NCBI GenBank assembly: GCA_965249835.1
Contig: CBDFMY010000001.1
Span: 1 to 64,000 of the forward strand
DNA length: 64,000 bases
DNA from: JAHRAW01 sp965249835
GTDB lineage: Bacteria; Pseudomonadota; Gammaproteobacteria; Arenicellales; Poriferihabitantaceae
Direction: 5' to 3'
The notes beneath the pieces are model-generated. The model saw only the letters and a list, made by a program, of their open reading frames with translations, searched no databases and was not told where the DNA came from. Position numbers and translations under genes: made by a program. Below are positions 32,372 to 41,468 of this stretch, in pieces (position 1 is the stretch's first letter; the number at the start of each line of letters is the position of its first letter).

Positions 32372-34384
32372 ATGGCAACCCCGATGACAAAAATTAATCG
32401 GCGACAAAAAGCCAACGCCATTCGTGCGCTGAGCATGGATGCGGTACAAAAAGCCAATTCCGGGCATCCCGGTGCGCCCATGGGCATGGCCGACATCGCC
32501 GAAGTGTTGTGGTGCGATTATCTGAAACACAATCCGAAAAACCCGCAATGGTGCGACCGCGATCGTTTCGTGCTGTCCAACGGCCACGGCTCCATGTTGC
32601 TTTATTCGTTGTTGCATTTGAATGGATACGATCTCGACATCAATGAAATAAAAAACTTTCGTCAACTACATTCCAAAACGCCGGGGCATCCGGAATATGG
32701 CGACACGCCGGGCGTGGAAACCACAACCGGTCCGCTCGGGCAGGGCTTGGCGAACGCGGTGGGGATGGCAATCGCCGAGAAAACTCTGGCGGCGCAGTTC
32801 AATCGGCACGGGCATTGCATCGTCGATCATTTCACATTCGTCTTCGTCGGCGATGGCTGCCTCATGGAGGGCATCTCCCACGAAGTATGCTCCCTTGCCG
32901 GCTCCCTCAAACTCGGCAAGTTGATGGTTTTTTACGACGACAACGGTATTTCCATCGACGGCGAAGTGGCCGGCTGGTTCACCGACGACACGCCGCAGCG
33001 GTTTGCCAGTTACGGTTGGCATGTCATCGCCGATGTTGATGGACATGATGCCGATGCGGTTGCCGCAGCGGTGGAAGAATCTAAAAATGAAACCGCACGC
33101 CCGTCGCTGATTTGTTGTAAAACGATTATCGGTTTTGGTGCGCCGAACAAAGCCGGCACCGCGGCGAGTCACGGCGCCGCGCTCGGCGATGACGAAGTGG
33201 CACTGGCGCGCACGCAGTTGGATTGGCAGCATCCGCCGTTTGTTGTGCCGGATGATATTTACGCGGCGTGGAATGCGTTGGATGCCGGCGCGGCCTCGGA
33301 AAAAAAATGGAACGAATCATTTGCGCGTTATCAAAAGGAACATCCGCAACTCGCGGCGGAGTTTGAACGCCGCACGCACAACCGACTGCCCGATAACTTT
33401 GCCGCGCACTGCGCAAAGTTAATCGCCGACATTGACCGCGCACAAGAGAACATCGCCTCGCGCAAGGCATCATTAAATGCGCTGGAAGGTTTGGCACCGT
33501 CGCTACCGGAATTGATTGGCGGTTCGGCCGATTTGGCCGGTTCAAACTTGACCATCTGGTCGGGTTCGCGTGGCATTGAAAGCGATGCCGACGGCAACTA
33601 CATTTACTTTGGCGTGCGCGAATTTGGCATGACCGCAATCGCCAATGGGCTGGCGTTGCACGGTGGTTTCAAACCGTATACCGCGACCTTTTTGATGTTC
33701 TCGGACTACGCACGCAACGCGTTGCGCATGGCGGCGTTGATGAACATTCCGAGCATTTTTATTTTTACCCACGACTCGGTTGGCCTCGGCGAAGATGGTC
33801 CAACGCATCAACCGGTCGAGCAACTGGCGAGTTTGCGGCTGATTCCGCGCATGGCGGTGTGGCGGCCATGCGATGCGGTGGAGTCGGCGGTGGCTTGGCA
33901 GCAGGCGTGTCAATCCACCGAGCAACCGTTCGCGCTGATTTTCTCGCGACAAAACCTTGCTCACCAAACGCGAACCGCGCAGCAAATGGATGCGATTCAG
34001 CGCGGCGGTTATGTGCTTAAACATTGCGATGGCACGCCCGATGCGATTATCATTGCGACTGGTTCTGAAGTCGCCCTTGCCGTTGCCGCCGCCGAGCAGT
34101 TAACCACGCACCACATTCGCGTGGTATCGATGCCGTCCACCGATCGATTTGAACAACAGGATCACGCCTATCGTGAATCGGTGTTGCCGTCCGATGTGGT
34201 CGCGCGCGTGGCGGTGGAAGCCGGAGTCGGCGATGGCTGGATGAAGTATGTCGGGCGCCAGGGTGCCGTGGTCAGCATTGACCGATTTGGCGAATCGGCG
34301 CCGGCGGATGAGGTGTTTGAATATCTTGGTATGACCGAAGCGAGCGTGATCGCGGCGGTTGAAAAAGTTTTGTCATCATCATAA
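32372..34384 (+). CDS. tkt: Transketolase
   Basis: 670 aa thiamine-diphosphate enzyme of the pentose phosphate or Calvin cycle. Motifs: NAIRALSMDAVQKANSGHPG, VLSNGHGSMLLYSLLHL, TTTGPLGQGLANAVGMAIAE, and the ThDP motif FVGDGCLMEGISHE; the second domain has FGVREFGMTAIANGLALHGG and THDSVGLGEDGPTHQPVEQL. I start at ATG 32372 (MATPMTKINRR); the ATG at 32384 is also possible. It is the first gene right of the island and heads tkt-gap-pgk. Confidence 0.97.
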   Translation: MATPMTKINRRQKANAIRALSMDAVQKANSGHPGAPMGMADIAEVLWCDYLKHNPKNPQWCDRDRFVLSNGHGSMLLYSLLHLNGYDLDINEIKNFRQLHSKTPGHPEYGDTPGVETTTGPLGQGLANAVGMAIAEKTLAAQFNRHGHCIVDHFTFVFVGDGCLMEGISHEVCSLAGSLKLGKLMVFYDDNGISIDGEVAGWFTDDTPQRFASYGWHVIADVDGHDADAVAAAVEESKNETARPSLICCKTIIGFGAPNKAGTAASHGAALGDDEVALARTQLDWQHPPFVVPDDIYAAWNALDAGAASEKKWNESFARYQKEHPQLAAEFERRTHNRLPDNFAAHCAKLIADIDRAQENIASRKASLNALEGLAPSLPELIGGSADLAGSNLTIWSGSRGIESDADGNYIYFGVREFGMTAIANGLALHGGFKPYTATFLMFSDYARNALRMAALMNIPSIFIFTHDSVGLGEDGPTHQPVEQLASLRLIPRMAVWRPCDAVESAVAWQQACQSTEQPFALIFSRQNLAHQTRTAQQMDAIQRGGYVLKHCDGTPDAIIIATGSEVALAVAAAEQLTTHHIRVVSMPSTDRFEQQDHAYRESVLPSDVVARVAVEAGVGDGWMKYVGRQGAVVSIDRFGESAPADEVFEYLGMTEASVIAAVEKVLSSS

Positions 34385-34412
34385 ACAAATTGACCAGCGT
34401 GGAGTTTTTTCT

Positions 34413-35426
34413 ATGACAATTAAAGTTGCGATTAATGGCTATGGGCGAATCGGGCGAAATATTTTGCGCGCAAAATATGAATCGGCCGAATCAGACAAGG
34501 ATGAAATCGCGATCGTCGCGATCAACGATTTGGGTGATGCCAAAACCAACGCGCATTTGACGCGATACGACACCGCGCACGGGCCGTTCCCCGGTAGCGT
34601 TGAGGTTTCCGGCGATCATCTGGTGGTGAATGGCGACCAGATTGCGGTGTTTGCCGAGCGCGACCCGACGAAATTACCGTGGGGAAAACTCGGCGTTGAT
34701 GTTGTGTTTGAGTGCACCGGTTTTTTCGCCAGCAAAGAAAAGGCAAGTGCGCACCTCAAAGCCGGTGCAAAAAAAGTCATCATCTCGGCGCCGGGTGGAA
34801 CCGACGTTGATGCCACCATCGTGTACGGTGTCAATCACGACATCCTAAAGGCAAGCGACACGGTCATCTCCAACGCGTCTTGCACCACCAACTGCCTGGC
34901 GCCGCTGGCGAAAGCGTTGAACGATTCGGTCGGGTTGCTGCATGGGTTAATGAACACCGTTCACGCTTACACCAACGACCAGGTGCTGACCGACGTCTAT
35001 CACAGCGATTTGCGCCGCGCACGTTCGGCAACCAGTTCCATGATTCCCACCCAAACTGGCGCGGCGGCGGCGGTGGGCATGGTGTTGCCGGAGTTGGATG
35101 GAAAACTGGACGGGTTTTCGGTGCGCGTGCCGACCATCAACGTCTCGTTGGTGGATTTGACGTTTGTCGCGGCCCGCGCCACCTCGGTGGAGGAGATTAA
35201 TCATCTGCTGAAGTCGGCGGCCGACGGCAAGGTGCTCGGCTATACCGACGAGCCGTTGGTGTCGGTGGATTTCAATCACTCGCCGCGTTCGTCCACCGTG
35301 GATGCCGGCATGACGCGCGTGGTCGGCGAGACGCTGGTTAAAGTATGCGCGTGGTATGACAACGAGTGGGGTTTTTCCAACCGCATGCTCGACACCACTT
35401 TGGCATTGATGAACGCGCCCGAATAG
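34413..35426 (+). CDS. gap: Glyceraldehyde-3-phosphate dehydrogenase, type I
   Basis: 337 aa. NAD-binding start TIKVAINGYGRIGRNIL, catalytic cysteine in SNASCTTNCLAPLAKAL, the partner histidine in the HAYTNDQ region, and C-terminal WYDNEWGFSNRML. ATG 34413 was chosen because the protein starts at the usual place and GGAG stands 9 bases upstream. It is 28 bases after tkt and 13 bases before pgk, so it is the middle of a glycolysis/gluconeogenesis operon. Confidence 0.98.
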   Translation: MTIKVAINGYGRIGRNILRAKYESAESDKDEIAIVAINDLGDAKTNAHLTRYDTAHGPFPGSVEVSGDHLVVNGDQIAVFAERDPTKLPWGKLGVDVVFECTGFFASKEKASAHLKAGAKKVIISAPGGTDVDATIVYGVNHDILKASDTVISNASCTTNCLAPLAKALNDSVGLLHGLMNTVHAYTNDQVLTDVYHSDLRRARSATSSMIPTQTGAAAAVGMVLPELDGKLDGFSVRVPTINVSLVDLTFVAARATSVEEINHLLKSAADGKVLGYTDEPLVSVDFNHSPRSSTVDAGMTRVVGETLVKVCAWYDNEWGFSNRMLDTTLALMNAPE

Positions 35427-35439
35427 TTACAGCAGAATT

Positions 35440-36633
35440 GTGTTGCGCCTGACGGATATTCCGCTTAACCAGCGCCGGGTATTAATCCGCACGGATTTCA
35501 ATGTGCCGCTGAAAGAGGGAAAGATTACCTCGGCGGCGCGCATTGAAATGGCACTCAATACCATTCGTCTGGCATTGGCTGGCGGTGCCAAAGTCATGTT
35601 GATGTCGCATCTGGGTCGCCCCGAAGAGGGTCGCAATGATGCCGAATTTTCGCTCGCGCCGGTTGCCAAATACCTGAACTGCTCACTCGACCGCGAAGTA
35701 AAACTGTGCACCGATTATTTAACGCACCCGCCAACTTTGTCCGATGGCGAAGTCGTGGTGCTGGAAAATGTGCGCTTCAATAAAGGCGAAAAAGACAATG
35801 ACAAAAAACTCGCGCAAAAATACGCCGAGTTATGCGATGTGTTTGTTATGGATGCATTCGGCACCGCCCACCGCACTCAGGCATCCACTTGCGGTGTTGC
35901 GCGTTACGCACGCAAGGCGTGCGCCGGGCCGTTGTTGCTGGCGGAACTGGATGCGTTGGGAAAAGTCATGGAAGCACCGCGCCGTCCGTTGGTGGCGATT
36001 GTCGGCGGTGCTAAAACTTTGACCAAACTCAATGCCATCGACGCGTTGGTGCAACACGTTGACCAACTCATTCCCGGCGGCGGCATTGCCAACACATTTC
36101 TAAAACACACCGGTTGCAACATCGGCAAGTCATTGCATGATGAGGATTTTGAAGTTTTGGCGCGTGGAATATTGGTGGTAAAAAAGTTATTGAACATGGA
36201 AGCGATGGAACACGGTTGCAACATTGAATTGCCCGTAGATGTAGTGGTTGCCAAAACGCTTTCCAACGATGCCCACGCAACCATCAAACCGGTGGGGAAA
36301 CTCGCCGATGATGACAGGATATTCGACATTGGACCGCAGACCATTCGCAATTACTCGCGCATCATCGCGCAAGCCGGAACCATCATTTGGAATGGCCCGG
36401 TCGGCGTGTTTGAATTGGCTCCGTTTGCCGCCGGCACCGAAGCGGTGGGGCGGGCGGTTGCCGAATCCGAAGCATTCTCGGTCGCCGGTGGCGGCGATAC
36501 GCTTGCCGCCATTGAACAATTTAATCTCGCCGAAAAAATATCCTGCATTTCCACCGGCGGCGGCGCGTTCCTCGAACTATTGGAAGGCAAAACCTTGCCG
36601 GCGGTGGCGGCGTTGGAATCTCACGCCGAATAA
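35440..36633 (+). CDS. pgk: Phosphoglycerate kinase
   Basis: 397 aa. The N-terminal LNQRRVLIRTDFNVPL, substrate region MLMSHLGRPEEG, VVVLENVRFNKGEK, and C-terminal nucleotide-binding IIWNGPVGVFE and VAGGGDTLAAIEQF with FISTGGGAFLELLEGK-like ending. The apparent start is a GTG at 35440, 13 bases after the gap stop; no better ATG exists nearby. It catalyses ATP formation from 1,3-bisphosphoglycerate. Confidence 0.97.
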   Translation: MLRLTDIPLNQRRVLIRTDFNVPLKEGKITSAARIEMALNTIRLALAGGAKVMLMSHLGRPEEGRNDAEFSLAPVAKYLNCSLDREVKLCTDYLTHPPTLSDGEVVVLENVRFNKGEKDNDKKLAQKYAELCDVFVMDAFGTAHRTQASTCGVARYARKACAGPLLLAELDALGKVMEAPRRPLVAIVGGAKTLTKLNAIDALVQHVDQLIPGGGIANTFLKHTGCNIGKSLHDEDFEVLARGILVVKKLLNMEAMEHGCNIELPVDVVVAKTLSNDAHATIKPVGKLADDDRIFDIGPQTIRNYSRIIAQAGTIIWNGPVGVFELAPFAAGTEAVGRAVAESEAFSVAGGGDTLAAIEQFNLAEKISCISTGGGAFLELLEGKTLPAVAALESHAE

Positions 36634-36638
36634 AAAAA

Positions 36639-36656
36639 AGTGTGTAAAAACACACT
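36639..36656. terminator. Hairpin after pgk
   Basis: AGTGTGT-AAAA-ACACACT preceded by eight A. On the minus strand this is a stem followed by a T-run, the form of an intrinsic terminator; on the plus strand, the direction of pgk, the T-run is missing. It lies in the 51-base gap before the mttB-like gene. Confidence 0.3.
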
Positions 36657-36684
36657 CGCGGTGTAAAGCAAAGGTAAAGAATTC

Positions 36685-38241
36685 ATGTCCGCAAACGAAA
36701 ATCATCGCAAAACAAGGCGCGGGCGTAAGGCGCGCAGCGATGCGCGGGTGGCGGCGCACACGCAAAAAATGCCAGTCGCCGCCGGGTTCAATGGCGGACG
36801 CTTTGTACCGTTGTCAGAAAAAGATGTGGCGCAAATCGATGATGCGGTTCGTCAGATTTTGCAAACCATCGGCATGGCGGAAGTGCCGACAGTGGTGGTG
36901 GACTCCATTACCGCGCACGGCGGCAAACTCGGCGATGATGGTCGGTTGCGTTTCCCCGAATCGTTAATCAACGATGCCCTCGCCGGTTTCACTCGCAACT
37001 TCACATTGCCCGGACAAGCAGCGGAACATGACATGCACTTGCAGGGCAAGCGCGTTTATGTCGGCTCCGGCGGTGCCGCGCCTTTTGTCGTGGACCTTGA
37101 CAGCGGACGCTATCGTGCGTCCACGCTGCGCGATTTATATGATGCGGCGCGGTTGGTTGATGCGTTGGAGAATATACATTTTTTCAGTCGGTCATTGGTT
37201 GCCGGCGACATGCCCGATGCGTTGTCTCTTGATATCAACACCGCCTACGCCAGCCTCAAAGGCACCACCAAGCCGGTATTCACCAGCGCATCCGAAGCCG
37301 CGCATGTCGAATCAATCGCGCAGTTGTGTTTCACCATCGCCGGTTCCGAGTCGGCATTTGTGGCGCGTCCGTTTTTATCTTTCAACATCAATCATGTAAT
37401 CCCGCCGTTGCGTTATGCGGCCGAAGCCTGCGAGGTCATGGCGGCGGCGGTGCGGTTGGGATTTCCAGTGCACGCCAATTCCTTCGGCCAGTTGGGCGCA
37501 TCCAGCCCGGTAACCATCGCCGGCTCGGTGGCGCAAAACGTGGCGGAAACTTTGGCCGGAATGATCTTCGCCTGGAGCGTTGATCACGAGGCAAAAGTAA
37601 CTTTCGGCGCACGTCCGATGGTTACCGATTTGCGCACCGGTGCGCTGTCCGGCGGCGGCGGCGAACAGGCGATGCTAATGGCATGCACCACGCAGATGGC
37701 GCAGCATTATGACTTGCCGAACACCTCCATCGCCGGCGCAACCGACAGCAAAATTGCCGATGCGCAGAGCGGTTTTGAAAAAAGTTTGTCGGTGTGTCTG
37801 GCGGCGCAAGCCGGTTCCAATGTAATCACTCAGGCTTGCGGTGTGCTGGCGAGTTTGACCGGTTGCGCTTTTGAAAGTTATGTCATTGATAACGACATGC
37901 TCGGCGGCGTTTTGCGTTCGCTTAATCCGCCGGAAGTTAATGACGACACGTTGTCGGTGAAAGCGATCGCCGATGTGGTGGCCGGCGAAGGTCATTTTCT
38001 CGGTCACGCTGAAACCTTGCGGCGCATGGAAAGTGATTTTCTCTATCCCAAAATCGCCGACCGTCGCCCGTTCGCCGAATGGCAGGCGGATGGCTCACGC
38101 GACCTGCGCGAAGTCGCCCGCGAGCAGGCGCGGGAAATTCTAAGCATGCATTTTCCAACGCATATCAATGCCGAGACCGATACCAGGTTGCGCGCCGCGT
38201 TAGACATTCGTTTGCCGGAAATTGGCAAGGCGCGTCCATGA
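36685..38241 (+). CDS. MttB/COG5598-type methyltransferase (non-pyrrolysine)
   Basis: 518 aa trimethylamine-methyltransferase superfamily protein: GGRFVPLSEKDVAQIDDAVR, VYVGSGGAAPFVVDLDSGRY, LSFNINHVIPPLRYAAEACE, GSVAQNVAETLAGMIFAWSV and ATDSKIADAQSGFEKSLSV. There is no in-frame amber codon, so it is not the pyrrolysine enzyme; relatives demethylate glycine betaine or other quaternary amines and transfer the methyl to a corrinoid protein. No corrinoid protein or activase lies in the window. The basic N-terminus (KTRRGRKARSDAR) is longer than usual. Next gene starts 10 bases on. Confidence 0.88.
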   Translation: MSANENHRKTRRGRKARSDARVAAHTQKMPVAAGFNGGRFVPLSEKDVAQIDDAVRQILQTIGMAEVPTVVVDSITAHGGKLGDDGRLRFPESLINDALAGFTRNFTLPGQAAEHDMHLQGKRVYVGSGGAAPFVVDLDSGRYRASTLRDLYDAARLVDALENIHFFSRSLVAGDMPDALSLDINTAYASLKGTTKPVFTSASEAAHVESIAQLCFTIAGSESAFVARPFLSFNINHVIPPLRYAAEACEVMAAAVRLGFPVHANSFGQLGASSPVTIAGSVAQNVAETLAGMIFAWSVDHEAKVTFGARPMVTDLRTGALSGGGGEQAMLMACTTQMAQHYDLPNTSIAGATDSKIADAQSGFEKSLSVCLAAQAGSNVITQACGVLASLTGCAFESYVIDNDMLGGVLRSLNPPEVNDDTLSVKAIADVVAGEGHFLGHAETLRRMESDFLYPKIADRRPFAEWQADGSRDLREVAREQAREILSMHFPTHINAETDTRLRAALDIRLPEIGKARP

Positions 38242-38251
38242 AGATTACCTC

Positions 38252-39193
38252 GTGAAAATTGCAGTGTTCGGTGTCGGTGCCATGGGCTCGGTGTATGCCG
38301 GATTACTGGCCGACGCCGGGCATGAAGTTCACGCCATTGACCCGTGGCGGGCGCACATAAACGCCATCAACAAAAACGGTTTGCGGGTGGAAGGCGCCAG
38401 CGGCGACCGAGTGGTTACCACTTTGCACGCCGACACCAATCCCGACAGCGCGGCGCAGTGCGAGTTGTATGTCATCGCTACCAAAGCATCCGGCGTTGCT
38501 GCGGCGGCGCGCGCCATCGCGTCTATGACGCGACCGAACTCGCTGGTGGTTACCATTCAAAATGGTCTCGGTGCCGGTGAACGCATCGCCGAACATCTGC
38601 CCGTGGATCATGTACTGTTGGGGGTGGCGGACGGCTTCGGCGCAACCATGCGCGCACCCGGGCATGTGTTTCATTCGGCAATGAAACTAATCCGCTTGGG
38701 GGAAATGCACGGCGGCGTGACGCCGCGCCTTGAGGCGATGGTGGCGATGTGGTGCGGTGCCGGCTTCAAGGCAAAGGCGTTCGCCGACATTCATCAGTTG
38801 ATCTGGGAAAAATATATTTGCAATTTGACATTCAGCGCGCCGTGCACGGTGTTTGATTGCACCGTGGGCGAGTTGATGGCGGACACCGCCGCTTGGGACA
38901 TCGCCAAAGGCTGCGCGGCGGAAGGATATGCGATCGCCCGACGCATGGGCGTGGCGTTGTCTTTCACCGACCCGGGCGATTATGTAACCGAGTTTGGCGC
39001 CGCCATGCCCGATGCGCGACCGTCCATGTTGCTCGACCATCAGGCCGCTCGACATTCGGAAATTGATGCCATCAACGGAATGGCGGTGGAACTCGGACGC
39101 AAATTCGGTATCCCGATACCATATAACGAAACCTTGAGTGCCATCGTGCGATGGCGGGAAGCGAAGTTTTCGAGAACATTAGTGCGCGAATAA
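38252..39193 (+). CDS. Ketopantoate reductase family (PanE/ApbA-like) dehydrogenase
   Basis: 313 aa NADPH-binding protein: KIAVFGVGAMGSVYAGLLAD (GxGxxG), VIATKASGVAAAARAI, TIQNGLGAGERIAE, and the C-terminal WEKYICNLTFSAPCTVFDCT with the lysine typical of the family. The start is GTG 38252. Its linkage to the MttB-like methyltransferase rather than to pantothenate genes suggests a catabolic 2-keto/hydroxy acid substrate; that is inference, so panE is not assigned. Confidence 0.85.
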   Translation: MKIAVFGVGAMGSVYAGLLADAGHEVHAIDPWRAHINAINKNGLRVEGASGDRVVTTLHADTNPDSAAQCELYVIATKASGVAAAARAIASMTRPNSLVVTIQNGLGAGERIAEHLPVDHVLLGVADGFGATMRAPGHVFHSAMKLIRLGEMHGGVTPRLEAMVAMWCGAGFKAKAFADIHQLIWEKYICNLTFSAPCTVFDCTVGELMADTAAWDIAKGCAAEGYAIARRMGVALSFTDPGDYVTEFGAAMPDARPSMLLDHQAARHSEIDAINGMAVELGRKFGIPIPYNETLSAIVRWREAKFSRTLVRE

Positions 39194-39215
39194 TTCGACG
39201 CGATTGCTACGACAA

Positions 39216-39860
39216 TTACATAAACAAAGTAGCGAATTGCGGGTTAATGTCTACGGCACCGTGATAAATCATATCCAGCGCGACATAAAAAATCAGCGCC
39301 AAACCAACATAACCGATCCAGCGATTTTTTTGCAGCAGGTTGGCGATTAGCGCGGCGGCGAAGGTCATGAAGGCGACCGATATCGCCAGCCCGACCACCA
39401 GCAACACGGTATGCCCGTCGGCGATGCCGGCAACCGCCAGCACATTGTCGAGCGACATGGAGATGTCGGCAATGACGATCTGCATAATGGATGAAGCCAT
39501 GGATGGATTGGCCGACGGATTGCCGGGTAATTTTTCGTCGCTCGACTCGGTTGAATCATCGTGCAGTGGGTCCGCCGCCGATGGTTTGCGTAAATCCACC
39601 CACAGTTTCCAGCAAATCCACAGCAACAGCAGCCCGCCGACCAGCATCAGCCCGGGGATGGCGAGCAACTGCACGGTAATCACAGCGAACAAGATGCGCA
39701 ACACAACCGCCGCACCGACACCGTAGAGAATCACTTTACGACGATGCTCTGATGTGAATTTCGCCGCCACTAATCCGATGACGATAGCGTTGTCGCCGGC
39801 GAGCACCAAATCAACAAAAATAATTTGTCCGAGTTTCCAAAGTGAATCGAGGTTTTCCAT
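39216..39860 (-). CDS. TerC/YkoY family integral membrane protein
   Basis: 214 aa with about seven hydrophobic segments. Family motifs: FVDLVLAGDNAIVIGLVAAK (first conserved acidic pair) and IADISMSLDNVLAVAGIADG (second), plus VGLALIFYVALDMIYHG. A Ser/Asp-rich loop (about 95-125) interrupts the middle. Relatives move manganese or support secreted-metalloenzyme metalation. It is a single-gene unit convergent with the upstream gene. Confidence 0.88.
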   Translation of the reverse strand: MENLDSLWKLGQIIFVDLVLAGDNAIVIGLVAAKFTSEHRRKVILYGVGAAVVLRILFAVITVQLLAIPGLMLVGGLLLLWICWKLWVDLRKPSAADPLHDDSTESSDEKLPGNPSANPSMASSIMQIVIADISMSLDNVLAVAGIADGHTVLLVVGLAISVAFMTFAAALIANLLQKNRWIGYVGLALIFYVALDMIYHGAVDINPQFATLFM

Positions 39861-40015
39861 TGCGGGACGCGGAAGGTTATGGGTTATGGTGGCGCCGGGG
39901 CACGGAGCGGTTGCAGAACCCCGGCAACGGGGTGTGCATGGGCCGGCGTATTATACTCGCGGCGGCGTGCGTTGCCAGAGATAACTCCGGGTAAAAAAAT
40001 CCGTGCGAAAAAAAA

Positions 40016-40339
40016 TCAAGCCACGCTGCCGAATGATTTATCAATGGCACCCGGCGGCACTTCCAACCCGGCCAACAGGCAACCTTCCGCAACCGGCCCG
40101 CCCGGGCAGATTTGATACAAATACTTCATACCGCCCTTGTTGTGAAAACTTTCTTCCAGTGCATCCTTGATTTGCCGCAACACCGGACGCTCGGCTTTGC
40201 GATAATATTCTTGCAACGCACGAATCAACAGCCAATGATCGTCCACCAGCGTCAAGTCCCGTTGCTCGGCGATGCTACGCGCCAGAGATTCACTCCAGCC
40301 GTCAGGCGCGTTAGGGAAGTCAGGTTGCGGGTCGCTCAT
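40016..40339 (-). CDS. TusE/DsrC family sulfur-carrier-like protein
   Basis: 107 aa. DDHWLLIRALQEYYRKAERP and GGMKYLYQICPGGPVAEGCL fit the DsrC/TusE fold, and GCLLAGLEVPPG aligns with the C-terminal arm. The arm ends PGAIDKSFGSVA with no penultimate cysteine, the residue that carries sulfur in TusE and DsrC; the upstream Cys in EGC is kept. It may be a DsrC-like regulatory variant rather than a persulfide carrier. ATG 40339 was chosen because upstream in-frame sequence is a dispersed repeat. Confidence 0.78.
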   Translation of the reverse strand: MSDPQPDFPNAPDGWSESLARSIAEQRDLTLVDDHWLLIRALQEYYRKAERPVLRQIKDALEESFHNKGGMKYLYQICPGGPVAEGCLLAGLEVPPGAIDKSFGSVA

Positions 40340-40918
40340 ATCAATGTCTCGGTAAGTGGCAGGTGCTACGTTATTATGACAGAAAATATCGTTATTCCCG
40401 CGACTTTGCGCTTGCCTTTTCGTCGCCATGCTGTGTTGCGCATCGTCACTCGGTCGCTCACATACTTAATGTATTGCTCACTCCCTCGTTCCTCGCGCGC
40501 CTTGCCTGACAACGAAAATACTGCGCGCAATTTTGCGTTTGCCTTTTCGTCAGAAGTTTTGCTATTTACTCTATTCTCCCAATCACCAGAGCGTGCAGGG
40601 ACGCACGCTGGCGCGTGGAAACAGGATGTTTCCCCCGCGCCAAAAGGGGGGTGCGGGGGGCATCCCCCCCGCAAAGCGCGAGCACGCGCAAGCGAACCTT
40701 TGCCTATCAGCCACAGGTTACTCGGCGGCGTAAGCCGCCGCCATTGCCCTTCGCACACCACTGTCATTTGCGGCAAAGCCGCCGCCATTTGCGCGGCTAC
40801 GCCGCAATAAATAAACCCGTATCCTTACTTGATTCGCTCGGCTAATTTGAGTAACCTGCCAGACTCAATTGTGTGCGCATTTCATGGCACACGCACATCC
40901 ACCAAACACTCGCAAACC
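40340..40918. repeat. Repeat mosaic between the TusE-like gene and purE
   Basis: No gene seen. The unit GCGCTTGCCTTTTCGTCGCC starts near 40408 and runs through ACATACTTAATGT to CTTGCCTGACAACGAAAATA (about 40540). A 224-bp unit occupies 40551-40774, followed by short GC hairpins (about 40775-40805). Open frames here rich in Arg/Pro (for example RKRTFAYQPQVTRRRKPPP) are repeat translations, not genes. Confidence 0.75.
40551..40774 (+). repeat. 224-bp dispersed repeat, copy 1
   Basis: Runs from CAGAAGTTTTGCTATTTACT to CACTGTCATTTGCGGC. It contains AGCGTGCAGGGACGCACGCT (palindrome-like), long C and G runs around a central hairpin, AGCGCGAGCACGCGCAAGCG and GGCGGCGTAAGCCGCC. Near-identical copies at 44331-44557 (reverse) and 53634-53846. 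Confidence 0.88.
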
Positions 40919-41428
40919 ATGACCAAACCATTTGTAGCCGTGTTGATGGGGTCGAAGTCAGACTTGGAAGTGATGCGCACAACATATGGGGTGCTCGACG
41001 ATCTCGGCGTGGCGTGGGAGAGCAAAATTACTTCGGCGCATCGCACGCCCGACGCGACTCATCGTTATGTCAAGGATGCCGAGCAACGCGGGTGCGCGGT
41101 ATTCATCGCCGCCGCCGGTCTTGCCGCGCATCTTGCCGGTGCCGTGGCCGGGCTGACCACGAAGCCGGTAATCGGTGTGCCGCTGGATGGCGGTCCGTTG
41201 AACGGTAGCGATGCGCTACTGTCCACCGTGCAAATGCCGGGGGGAATTCCGGTGGCGTGCGTTGCCATTGGTAAATCCGGCGCAAAAAATGCCGGCTATC
41301 TGGCGGCGCAGATTCTGGCGCTTACCGACAAAAATCTGGCGGCGCGGGTGGATGCCGAACGCAAGCAAACCGCCGAGGCGGTTATTGCCGCGGATGACGC
41401 GTTGCAAAAATCCCTCAATGCCAATTGA
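40919..41428 (+). CDS. purE: N5-carboxyaminoimidazole ribonucleotide mutase
   Basis: 169 aa. MGSKSDLEVM, SAHRTPDATHRYV, AAAGLAAHLAGAVAG and STVQMPGGIPVACVAIGKSG are the PurE substrate-loop motifs. It interconverts N5-CAIR and CAIR in purine synthesis. ATG 40919 (MTKPFVAVLMG) is the normal family start. No purK follows; tsaC begins 40 bases on. Confidence 0.95.
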   Translation: MTKPFVAVLMGSKSDLEVMRTTYGVLDDLGVAWESKITSAHRTPDATHRYVKDAEQRGCAVFIAAAGLAAHLAGAVAGLTTKPVIGVPLDGGPLNGSDALLSTVQMPGGIPVACVAIGKSGAKNAGYLAAQILALTDKNLAARVDAERKQTAEAVIAADDALQKSLNAN

Positions 41429-41468
41429 TCGCAAGTTGATCGTAACCCGACCCGTAACCTGACCGCAC

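Noticed and set aside
36685..38241. Pyrrolysine-containing MttB
   Set aside because: No in-frame TAG is present; the frame is fully sense, so it belongs to the non-pyrrolysine branch.
40551..40846. Arg/Pro-rich open frames in the 213-227 bp repeat (three copies)
   Set aside because: Frames are open in several phases because of GC bias, have no ribosome sites and differ by run-length indels between copies, so they are repeat translations.
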